Source: Turnera subulata
Taxonomy: Eukaryota > Streptophyta > Magnoliopsida > Malpighiales > Passifloraceae
Assembly: GCA_028386065.3 (NCBI GenBank)
Contig: JAKUCV010002880.1
Coordinates: forward strand, 66,436-130,435
Direction of reading: 5' to 3'
DNA: 64,000 nt
Below, piece by piece: positions 10,474 through 20,226 of the stretch. The notes below the pieces were generated by a model, which searched no databases, was not told the DNA's origin, and saw only the letters and a list, made by a program, of their open reading frames with translations. Position numbers and translations under genes: made by a program. How positions within the stretch are numbered: the stretch's first letter is position 1; each line of letters starts with the position of its first letter.

Positions 10474-13006
10474 ATGAGTGAGGAAAATGGTGCCAAAGTG
10501 CCTGAGGAAATTCTGAACTTACTCAAGGATCCGAATATCATGGAAGCACTCCAAGCCCTGAAGAAAGGGAAGATGGTGTCCCCTGGGAGTAATAGGGGAC
10601 AAAATTCAAAACCGGATGGCGAGCATAATATGGTGATAATTCAGGACAGTGATTCGGTGGCGTGAGAATATAAAGGAGATGGGGAGAGACTTAGAAGACT
10701 GGAGGACCTCTTGAAAGCCATGAAGAAGAAAGAGGACGATTGGAATTTAGATCGCATGTCTTTATTCCTCGAAGCCCGTTTGCCTGAAAAATTTAAATGC
10801 CAGATATCAAGAAGTTTAGTAGAACATGATGTCCCACGACTCACCTGAAGATCTATGTGAGGATGCTGGAACCTATGGGGATTGAGCCTGAATTAATGAC
10901 CCAATTATTCTAAAGAACTTTATCTGGAGGAGCTTTGAGGTGGTTCATGACCATGGATGAGAGCAAGATAAGCAAATGGGAGGACCTCTGTAAAGCATTC
11001 CTGAAGCAGTATAACTATAACACTGAGGTAGATGTGACCAAAAGGGATCTCAAGATGACCAAGCAAGAAGTTCAAGAGAGGTTTTCCGCTTACATCTCGA
11101 GATGGCGTAATAAAGCATCTTTGATGGTGGACAGACCCATAGAAGATCAAGTGCAGATAGTGATCAAGAACCTACAACCGATTTACTACGATCGCATGGT
11201 TGGCAATTATTATGCCAATTTTAAAGCACTTATTGGGGCGGGAATACAACTAGAAGATGCTATTAGCTTGGGAAAGATCAGGATGCCTACGGACACTTCC
11301 AGAAGAAGTTTCAATGCGCCCCCAGGAAAGAATCATGCCGAAATGAATCATGTCGCTGTTCAGGCCCCACTACAGGTTGAGTCGAATAGAAGGGAGTTTA
11401 CTCCCCTCCTTATGTCTTTAGGAAAGATGCTGCAAAAGTGTGTGGAAAAGAATTTACTGCAGCCACTAGAACCAAAATCTGGTCTTCCCTATGGAGGGGA
11501 CCCTAATAAGTTCTACGGATTCCATCAGGCGGCTAGGCATGCTACAGAAAACTGTGTCTGACTTCGGCATGAGTTCCATGATTTGATAGAAAAGAATGAA
11601 ATAATTCTGCCCAAAAGGCCGAATACTAAGTCAAATCCCCTGCCCTTACTCGGGGAGGTCGATATGATGGAGGCCGATTCCGAGCCTGAGCTGCCATACT
11701 GTGTGCTCGATCTGAGGTGGTATGAAGACTCTGATGAAGAAGTTGATGTCATCACTAGATCAGGAAGAGTGGCGAGAAGGGTTCCCCTTCGCCTAGATGA
11801 ACCAGAAGAAATAACGAATCCTGAATAAGACATGGTGATAAAACAATTAAAGAAGACTCAGACCAATATCTCTATCTAGGGTTTACTAATGTCATCTTGC
11901 CCGCATCGAGAAAAGGTACTCCAAACCTTAAGCAAGGCTCATGTCCCCATTGATACCGCACCAGATGCATTGGGCAACATGATATCCTTCTCGGACAAAG
12001 ACCTCCGCTCGGGTAGGGAAGCCCATATTGATGCCCTATACATAACCGTTCAGGCCAAAGAAAGTCAGATACCCTTGGTATTATTAGATAATGGATCTGC
12101 CCTGAATGTCTGTCTATTAAAAAATTGTGAGTTCCTTAGGATTTTGAGTTGCGGATTTCTTATCCTCCCGAACTATGGTCAGGGCATATGACAATGCCAG
12201 AAGAGAAGTGTTGGGCATGATAAAGCTGGAAGTCACCATCGGGCCCGCCCCTTTTCTGGTAGAGTTCCAAGTGCTCGATATTGCATCGAGTTTCAATTTG
12301 CTCCTTGGAAGGCCATGGTTGCACCAAGCCCGAGCTATAGCCTCCACCTTACATCAGATGTTGCGATTCCCTTACAAAGGGGGGATAGTCACCATTAAAA
12401 GAGAAATGGCTGAAAAGAATATCAAACCGATAAGTGGGATCGAAGAAGAAGAAGAGGTGTCTTTATCCGGTTTTGTTTTTGAATCTATCAGTACCATAAT
12501 AATAGACAAGCCCATTATGAGACCCCCTTATTATAACCCATTTGGCAATTCATCGATTATGAGCATTATGGGAAAGATGAAGTATTTTCCGATTATGGGG
12601 TTAGGAAGGAGGCAGCAAGGAGTGTTAGAGGTCCCTGAAATTTTGAGCGTTGTGCTTCCTTTTGGTTTGGGATATGCCGACTCCGGCGGAGCTGGAAGAG
12701 CGAAAGGTGAAGAACCAAGCTAAGGCAACAGCCCGCAAGAACAAACGGGATTGGGATCTTCCCATGACTCCATACTTCAAAACACTGAATGGATATTTTG
12801 TGAAGGAAGGAGAGGACTTTCCCTTTTGCGGCTTCTCTGAACCATGGATGTGTAACATCACAAAGACCAGAAAACCGGGATTTGAGCTATTCTTTGACTG
12901 CTATCCCGAAGAAATAAGGGAGGAAGAAGAAGAAGGAAAGAGGAGGATAAATGAAGACGAGGACTTTGGTTGTAGGCATCTCTTTGGGGAAGGTGGGATC
13001 GCTTGA
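10474..13006 (+). pseudogene. Gag-protease region of Tat-like Gypsy element, decayed
   Basis: Gag starts with MSEENGAKVPEEIL (10474). It is interrupted by stops near 10663 and 10850-10910 and resumes with a clear Retrotrans_gag core (10935-11561): RWFMTMDESKISKWEDLCK, FLKQYNYNTEVDVTKRDL and RFSAYISRWRNKA. Stops interrupt what follows in the same frame near 11560, 11826 and 11877. The aspartic protease has the Tat-type active site LLDNGSALNVC (about 12088), then a frameshift near 12180 leads to FNLLLGRPWLHQARAIAST. A downstream frame (12650-13006) with YFKTLNGYFVKEGEDFPFCG looks like the extension after protease in these elements. At least four stops and one frameshift rule out a working polyprotein. 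Confidence 0.85.
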
Positions 13007-13506
13007 GGATTTGTGTGTTGGCTTTTGCAAAGTGCTTGGTTGAGAGTTTAATGAGCCAATGGGCAAGTTTATGTTGTGTTTCGTTTCAATAAAAGGGGCA
13101 CTCTTTCTGTTATTTCAATGACGTCCTTTTACATATATGGTTCATATGAATATGGTGTGTTGGACAAACTCCCTAAAATATCTGGACGTTAATCTAAGGA
13201 TGAAACATTAATGACAATAATAATAATCTTGATCAAAGCTCCAATCAAATAGAGGTCTTTGATCAAGCCATTTGTGCAAGAAAAAATTCTTATCCCACAG
13301 ACCAAAGAAGAGAACTACGTGAGCCTGATCTCGTGAGCCTAAAAAAAAAAAAGGAAAAAGGTCATGGGTACGTAGGAAGCCCCAACAAGAGTTTGGCTCC
13401 ATTATTATTGTTGATAATCCAGAGATTGACAAAAGATAAAGGGAGTTTGTTCACTCATTTATTCGCATGCATCATAAGTGTAAAGAGATAGTTGTTGGAA
13501 TGAGAC
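13007..13506. other. Spacer between gag-protease region and antisense gene
   Basis: Noncoding interior of the LTR element between the ends of two convergent coding regions. It may hold both 3' UTRs. No motif recognised. Confidence 0.4.
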
Positions 13507-14819
13507 TCAATCCTTCTTGTGCCTTTTTCGACTCGAAGTGCCATCCCCGCCATTCTTCTCTTCGACTAGACGATTGGACAATCCAAAGCCTAGGGGCACC
13601 AACTCTTCTAAGAATACTTCTCTCATCAGACGCAAGGACCTCTCAGTATCAGCCGCATCCTCTTTCAGCCACTCCGAATGTGCCAATGAGGGATGTATCT
13701 CGAAATGACCACCAGCACCTTCTCTCAAGGCCAGAGCCCAACCTTCTTTGATGACTTTTAGAGCAGCCGCCTCCATGGGTTCTGTGGTAGGAGTTGGGAC
13801 AGTTGATGGAACTATGTGATTTATACCGAATTGTCTCAGGATCCTGTTCGAACGATAGTATGTGGATTTCTCTAGACCTGGGAGTAGGACCCAATCCTTA
13901 GAGAAAGTACGAACGACTACCTCTCGCATCCCCAACCACCTGCAATACCACGTGATTTGTGCGCCTGTGAGATCCCTCATGAAGATGGTCCAATCTCGAA
14001 TGGTGTGGAAGAAGACAGAATAACCACGACGAATGTAATTCGGAGGATTGGTTTGAGGTCGTTCAATCAATGTGAGGTGTTCACACAACCACATCTGAAA
14101 AAGTATGAAGAATCAGCATGATAACAATGATACTCCGAGAATCAGAGTGGGAGAATTTATACCTGAAGCAAGAGGGGAGAGCCGAACATAAGAGTTGAGG
14201 GGTCGTCCACCAGTTTGTCTAGACAATGGAGGGTTTTGCCTAAAATCATTGGAGTAAGGCTCTTTTTGTTAAAAAGTTTAGCCACCAAAGCACCGACTCA
14301 GAGAGGACAAACACCAGGGGAGCCTACTAAGAGAAATTCATGTGTCATCACAAGGACAAGAGCATGGTTTCGTTTTTCTCTCCATTCGGCATCACACTCC
14401 TCTGGATGATGTTTCGAACCACCAAGGAAATATTGATCAACGATTTTCGATAAGTCAAGACAGTTGTACTGATCCAGAAGAAAACTAAACTGCCCATCAG
14501 CCAAAAAAAGAAATTTGCTAACCTCTTTCAGGACGGGTTTTGCAAGAGAAACTATGGCAACTTCGCTTATGAATTTTGCACCCATAAACGTGTTGAATTC
14601 ATCAATAGAAGGACAAAGCTCCATCATGTCTTGACCGAAGCAAAAAACGTGACGACTCTTGTCCCAGAATTTTGCAGCAGCACGAATCAAGTTCTCCTCC
14701 ACCGCCACGACACGAAGTTGTAACAATGTGGAGAGTCCCAGCACCACAAAACTCAGACGGCATATGCGAGGCTCGCTCGCTGTCCATTAAAGCACCTTGG
14801 CATGAAAATTCTCACCCAT
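13507..14819 (-). pseudogene. Antisense two-exon gene (DUF7745 / plant-mobile-domain-like) inside the LTR element
   Basis: On the strand opposite to gag, exon 1 (14819-14163) and exon 2 (14094-13507) are joined by a GT-AG intron (donor GTATAA, acceptor TTTTTCAG). Exon 1 shows RICRLSFVVLGLSTLLQLR, AAAKFWDKSRHVFCFGQ and CPSIDEFNTFMG. This is the pattern of the plant DUF7745 / plant-mobile-like proteins often met in retrotransposons (from memory). Exon 2 has YSVFFHTIRDWTIFMRDL, then a helical region and a basic tail SRKRHKKD. Two in-frame stops are present in exon 1: TAA at 14789-14787, after ten codons, and TGA at 14300-14298. Otherwise the frame is open, so decay is limited. The function is unknown; the position suggests it belongs to this element family rather than being a random capture. 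Confidence 0.72.
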
Positions 14820-14969
14820 GTTTGTTTTAGATGTGTGTTGAAGGGATTCCGAGGTTTATGAGGGTCTTTAGACATCCCCAGAGCTATATTTATAGTGTTT
14901 TGAGATGAGAGGACTCGTGAAAAATCCTAAAGCCCAAACCCAAAGGCCAAAAAGGAAAAAAAGACAAAA

Positions 14970-15085
14970 ACCCGGGAGCTGCGACCGCCAGCGCGGGCGG
15001 TTATGACGAGAAGACCACTGCGCCTGGTGGTCATCCATACAAGACCGCCGGAAAGTGGCGGTTATCCCTCCCCTTGACCACCCAA
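14970..15085. repeat. GC-rich GACCGCC block upstream of the antisense gene
   Basis: GC-rich stretch with GCGGGCGGTTAT, GACCGCC and GGCGGTTAT motifs, closely similar in style to the block in both LTRs (about 8960-9075 and 16770-16860). It lies in the presumed 5' region of the antisense gene. Confidence 0.6.
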
Positions 15086-15389
15086 CCGGCACTGTTCACC
15101 CGAAAAATTATTTTTTTCCAAAAATTCCAGAAAATTGAGAGAAAAAAGGAAAAAGGGGAAAAAGAGAATATGAAAGAGAGGCGAAGAAAACATGTGTATT
15201 TATCACTTAAGGGCATTTTATGATCTTTTACTTGAATTTACAATGATATATGTTATGATGAGCTAGACGTGTATTTTGCTTTAGAATGATGAGTCTTTTG
15301 AAGACATGATGAGCTTATTCTTTGAACGGTTGCCTTGAATGAGGGAGGATCCGAAGGGTCTGCGAACATGCTCGATCTAGACCAGTCGA

Positions 15390-15970
15390 GACCAGGGGCA
15401 GGTGCCCCTAAGATAGAAGTAGGGTAGAAGAAAGTCATTGGGGGCAGACACCCCTAAGATGAAAGCAGAACCGATGAGAGTCGCCAGGGGCAGATGCCCC
15501 TAAGATAGAAGTAGAAATGATGAGAGTTGTTAGGGGCAGATATCCCTAAGGTAGAGTGGATGAAGATGTTGAGGGATAGATATCCCAGGGACGTTGTCCC
15601 GACGTAGAGGAGCACCGAGACGATATAGATGAACCACGAGATGATTCCCGTTAGCTCTTGGGACCAGGAAAATCCCAAGACCCCCGAGATGAGATGAGAT
15701 CCTCACGGGAGGGCGACAATTTCCCTAGTTAACGTAGGTGAGATGATCCTAGTTAGCAAAATCCCCACGGGAGGGTGACAATATCCTTGGTTGGCAAAAT
15801 CCCCACGGGAGGGTGATAATATCCCTAGTTGGCAAAATCCCCACGGGAGGGTGATAATATCCTTAGTTAGCATAGGTGAGATGATCCTTTGCTAATGACT
15901 TTTGGGACCAGGAATATCCCAGAAGAAACCCTGAGATGAGATGATTTCCAACAGCTCTTGGGACCAGGAA
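15390..15970. repeat. Array of short palindromes and 38-39 bp tandem repeats
   Basis: From 15393 the sequence repeats GGGGCAGATGCCCCTAAG-type imperfect palindromes about every 45 bp (near 15393, 15441, 15486, 15531, 15570). Then at least three direct units begin CCCCACGGGAGGGTGA near 15763, 15801 and 15839. GGGACCAGGAAAATCCCA palindromes recur near 15660, 15902 and 15960. The array lies between the antisense gene's promoter side and the 3' LTR. Confidence 0.85.
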
Positions 15971-16137
15971 AATCACAAGAGATGAGATAAGTCAATCACA
16001 AACCTCGGGATGAGATGATTCTCGAGATGGAGCATGTGATGCTCCAACCATTGGTCCACAACACTCACATTCGTCATCCAAATTTGGTTGTTCCTTCCTT
16101 GTGTTGCTTCATCTTTAAGTTTTAAAGCCTCACCAAC

Positions 16138-16147
16138 GAGGGGCATC
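16138..16147 (+). other. Polypurine-tract-like sequence
   Basis: GAGGGGCATC immediately before the 3' LTR, in the place where plus-strand DNA synthesis is primed in LTR elements. Confidence 0.55.
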
Positions 16148-17744
16148 TGTGAATACCCAAATTTGACCCATGAAAATTATATTGAGATTAGACTCCAAAC
16201 ATGTTTGAATCATAAGGTTGATGAGTTAGTCTTGGGTTGAAGCATGGAAGGGGTTTAGTTTTAGTAGAATTTATACGTTATAGTAATTAAGACTTTTTAT
16301 ATGCCTAGGATTAATGAGACGATTTAATCATAGGATGTGTTAAGCACTAAATTGCTAAAATGTATTTTATCTCATTAAATTTGGGCTTGTTTATTTATTC
16401 AACCCAATTACATTTATTCTTGGATTGAGGATAAATGTGAGGGTCCAATTTAATAAGGTATGTACTTTTCTTCAGAGTTGCACAACCCATTAACACCTTG
16501 CTTGCAGACAAATTTAGTTCTGATTTTCGTGGAAAATCAGAGTTAAATCATTCGTTAATAGCAAGAATGTTTTTGGTTTGATTTTGGCTTAAAATGAGGA
16601 ATTAATATGTAGTTAGTCAATTAGGAGATGATTGAGAGGAGTAGTAATCAAGAAAGCAGAGGATTCTGAGCAGTGTAGGAGTTAATTACGCGGTAGGATC
16701 AATCAGGGAGGAATTAGGGGAGAATCGAGACCAAAAAAGGAAAGAACGGGTGAGACGCGTAGGAGATGACTGCCGGGCCTGGACGGTCTTCCACCCATGA
16801 CCGCCCGGCCTGGCTGTCATCCATAGGATGACCGCCGGCCATGACGGTCATGCACACCCAGAGACGCATTTTCTCCCCTGATTTTTGTCCGTATTCTGAT
16901 TCTACTCGGTTTTGGCCCAGATTTTTGGCTATTACCTTGATCATTAAGTTAGTCCACGCCCCTAGGCTACCCAAAACACTATAAATAGGACCCTCCTCTC
17001 ACATTTCAAAGGACACATTCTATTATACAAACACTCTTCATAAAGCTTTGAAGCTTGGAGAAACTCTATTCTTCAGGCTTAAGAAATAGTTCCATAGGCA
17101 AAACTCTGGTAGAATTTCGTGGGTAGCATCATCCATTATAGGCAGCAAAAGGAGAAAATCAAGAAGAACTCCAAGATTGAGTTGAGGAGTGGGAGGAAAT
17201 TTTGTGGGAGGCACAACCCAAACCAAGGAGATAGAGGAGGGCTACAAGAGGTAATCCTAATCCCTTTTTGTCTGACCAATTATTGTTGAGATGTTGATGT
17301 TGATGATGATGTGATTGCTGTGATGCCATGTCAAGAACTACGTGGGCTTTGAACCCGGTCGTCGAGGTACATAGGTGGTTTCTAGTGGTGGAAACTCAAG
17401 CCCAATCTTCTTCTTCTCCCCCTTCTTTTTAATATTCAGTTATCATGTGTTTTGGTGCTCACACTTGCACACTTGCACAAGGCATACAAAATCCTATAAA
17501 TGCACAAAGTTTCGGCCCAACATGGGTGGGTGCCTAACACCTTCCCATCCATGACGAATCCCCGGGTCCAGCATCTTTGGTTCGTTATCCGGTTGCCTAA
17601 ATGGAGTCACATGAAGGGTTTTTCCCAAGTTTTTGTCCCTTAATAAAATTTGGGTGGCGACTCCAAAGATGTTGGATGACAGTTATGATGAAGGTGTAAA
17701 GGAAAGGTGAATAGGCCCAAGTGATTTTGGGTCGGGTAGTCACA
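16148..17744 (+). repeat. 3' LTR of the Tat-like element
   Basis: 1,597 bp, direct repeat of 8347-9960. It lacks about 17 bp of the GC-rich block present in the 5' LTR; other differences are scattered substitutions. Confidence 0.93.
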
Positions 17745-17749
17745 CAGAC

Positions 17750-18010
17750 TAGAATTTCACAGACCTTCCATGGACAAAACATACAACCAAATTCTCACTT
17801 GGTCCACATTTGAAGAAAACTTTTAGGGATAAGCTATGACAAAATCAAGGTAAATTTTAATTGTCATTTTCATTCATTTTTTCTTTCTAAAAAATATATT
17901 AAAATGATATAGATTTTTTTTTTATACTAAAATGATATAGATATTTTCTACATATAAATATTTTTTTTATGTCACCATTCAATCCGTGTGTAACACGAAC
18001 AAGTGACTAG
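17750..18010 (+). mobile_element. Helitron 3' terminus
   Basis: The end is marked by the hairpin CGTGT-GTA-ACACG (17985-17997), nine bases, then CTAG (18007-18010) followed by T. This is the Helitron 3' signature and is almost the same hairpin as in the Helitron ending at 36455. An AT-rich tract precedes it, again like that element. I could not find the 5' end; it would lie left of the LTR element, perhaps left of 7322. Confidence 0.6.
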
Positions 18011-18017
18011 TTTTTTA

Positions 18018-18170
18018 TTAAAGCAATCCCAATCTATTAGGTGCGGAAAATGCTAAGAGGATCGATGGCAATGAGAGAAAGCATTTCAGGTCACTGAAAG
18101 ATGCTTGGCATTCATCCGTCCTGAACTCTGTCTGAGCTCTGGGTAGCTTATGGAAAGGTTTGTTTCTTTC
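18018..18170 (-). mobile_element. Fragment of Gypsy RT/RNase H junction
   Basis: Minus-strand reading gives NIVERNKPFHKLPRAQTEF then TDECQASFSDLKCFL and a P-S-I-L stretch. This is the conserved linker from reverse transcriptase to RNase H in Ty3/Gypsy elements (PF..LLR...F.WTEECQ.AF..LK..L). Only about 50 residues remain. Confidence 0.6.
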
Positions 18171-18264
18171 CACGATGTTGCGTACAAACCATGTCAGTGC
18201 AACTATCTGACTTATGAAACGACAATGCGTACAAACCATGTCAGTGCAACTATCTGACTTATGA
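18171..18264. repeat. Short tandem duplication
   Basis: GCGTACAAACCATGTCAGTG and the following 18 bases occur twice, at about 18179 and 18229, spaced by 50 bp. Confidence 0.75.
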
Positions 18265-19222
18265 GCTGTTGGACCCCTATGGGGCATTAAGGAGGGGAAG
18301 CAGTCTATCTTCTAAGAAGAAAGGCAAAGAACATGAAGATACTCGAGGTAAGTATTTCTTCTCTTTTAATTTAATGTCGAACTCAGAGCTATCTAGGTCT
18401 GCGGAGGTTAGCAAAACTATGGAGGTTGGGAGGACTCTTGGGCTACTGGTTGGTGATGGTTCTGCAGAATTGGAACGAGTGGTGGAGGGACTGATTGAGA
18501 AGGAACATGCTGAGTGGGAGCATGCCCAAAATGCTTCCTAAGGATTTCTTGTTATTAGGGGTGTGGAATTTTTTATAAAACAGAGAAGTGTTATTGAGTT
18601 GATGATGTGAAGTTTCTTTTTTTTGTGCAAATCTAAATGCTCAGGGTGGAGACATGGAGATGTTGATCGGTTATGGAGTAGGGGGGGCTTTTGATTTTAG
18701 GTATGTGGATGCGAATGGTTGCCATAAGTGGTTTTTCTATTGGAGGCATCAGTTATTTTCAAAGGAAGCGGTTAAAGTTAATGCGGAAAATAGGGAGCTG
18801 GTTAATGTGAATTTATTGATTGAGGAGCTTGATTTATGGAGATGGGCTGAAGATAGCAAGAAGAAAGGGTTGGAACGTTTGGATGGCTTGTACAAAGTAG
18901 GTTTTGAGGCGAATGTGGATTGATGTCAATGTTGGAGACTTAGAGTTTGTGTTGATTCAGGTCTTTGCTATGGGCGGGCTAAGGCGTCTTATCCTTGTTT
19001 ATGCAGATGTTGTCATGGTTTGGTGCGTTGTAATTGTGTTGGTCTTTATTTGTGCTTATCTTTTTACTCCATTGGTGTTGATCATGAAATGATGTATTTC
19101 AATTAGGAGTCATCTTTGTGATGGCTGCTCGTGTTCATATTTAGTAGTTTATATTAATAAAACTTCGTTTATATTAAAAAACATTTAATGTCGAGCTCGT
19201 GGTGTTACTAATCGTGTGTGTT
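18265..19222. other. Unrecognised region with two modest open frames
   Basis: Plus-strand frames at 18269-18541 and 18654-18923 (about 90 codons each) have acidic and basic helical character, for example DPYGALRRGSSLSSKKKG and EELDLWRWAEDSKKKG. They resemble debris of a LINE or gag-like protein, but I cannot name a family. No splice link between them is clear. Confidence 0.25.
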
Positions 19223-19227
19223 GTTTG

Positions 19228-19711
19228 TGTTAGTGCCGGAAGTAGCCCACAAATCAGGGAGAAAACAAGCGAGGCTTAAGTAAGATCCATACTCGTGGAC
19301 TTGGACACCACAAAGTAACCCAAAACCTTAAGGCATTGGGTACATGGGTCCATTCTACTTATACTTCACTCATTTGGTCTCTTTTTTTCCAATGTGGAAT
19401 AATTACTCACACTTGAACACCCAACAATCTCCCCCTCAAGTGTGAGTATCTTCCACATCGGGCTTAGGCATACTCCCCCCACAACGGAAGCTTCTTCGAC
19501 TCCGCTACCACTTGTTAGTGCCGGGAGTAGCCCGTAAATCGGGGAGAAAACAAGCGAGGCCCAAGTAAGATCCACACTCGTGGGCTTGGACACCACAAAA
19601 TAACCCAAAACTTTAAGGCATTAGGTACATGGGTCCATTCCACTTATATTTCACTCAATTGGTCTCTTTTTATCCGATGTAGGACAATTACTCATACTTG
19701 AACACCCAACA
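19228..19711 (-). mobile_element. Complete TRIM (terminal-repeat retrotransposon in miniature)
   Basis: Two 199 bp direct LTRs, 19228-19426 and 19513-19711, flank an 86 bp interior, with target duplication GTTTG on both sides (19223-19227, 19712-19716). LTRs run TG to CA. Orientation is minus: read that way, the purine tract TTGAGGGGGAG lies directly before the downstream LTR, and TGGTAGCGGAGTC, a primer-site-like start, follows the first LTR. The interior is too small to code, so the element depended on another retrotransposon. Confidence 0.9.
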
Positions 19712-19716
19712 GTTTG

Positions 19717-20218
19717 CTGCTACAATTTCTTCATACCCCTTAGTCATGTTCTTTGTTTAATACGGTATGAGGATTGATCGAACTCGTGGTTAATGATTGG
19801 AGATGAAAACCAGTTTTTTCTTATCATTTAATCTTGGTTTAATAATTAGAAAATAGTTTTCTTAGCTGTATTAGCCTTAGAACTCCCACTCCTCCTCTTA
19901 TATTTAAATTATATAGCCTTTGAACCTGGACCTTGCCGGTAAGAGTATGTACACAATTTTAATGGTTTGAGATACAAGTCCAATTATTTTTATTTTTCTC
20001 TATGGATTGTTTTATACATGTGTATGTAATTGTTTGTTCCTTTTGGTTGTGTGTTTTACCCTCGTATATTTCGACAAAAAAAAATGTTTTACCCTCGTAT
20101 ACATGTATGAAACAAAATTTTATTTTCTATAAATTGTCACCTACAGCATTGGTAGTATACCGCACACTTTTCTATTTATGAAGATCCTCTAAGTTTAATT
20201 TTCTGGTTCGCTTGGTTA
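19717..20218. other. Noncoding spacer
   Basis: AT-rich, no coding signal or repeat structure seen. Confidence 0.3.
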
Positions 20219-20226
20219 GTCTCCAT

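Larger units (their letters stand above)
8347..17744 (+). mobile_element. Non-autonomous Ty3/Gypsy (Tat-like) LTR retrotransposon with antisense gene
   Basis: A structurally complete element of about 9.4 kb. It starts TGTGAA and ends TCACA, and is flanked by the 5 bp target duplication CAGAC (8342-8346 and 17745-17749). LTRs are 8347-9960 and 16148-17744. A primer-binding-like stretch follows the 5' LTR, and a purine-rich GAGGGGCATC precedes the 3' LTR. The interior holds a decayed gag-protease region (10474-13006), then a two-exon gene in antisense (14819-13507), then a palindrome and tandem-repeat array (15390-15970). I find no reverse transcriptase, RNase H or integrase, so it must have moved using proteins of a relative. 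My hand alignment of the first 260 bp of the two LTRs shows about 14 differences, so the insertion is not recent. Confidence 0.92.
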
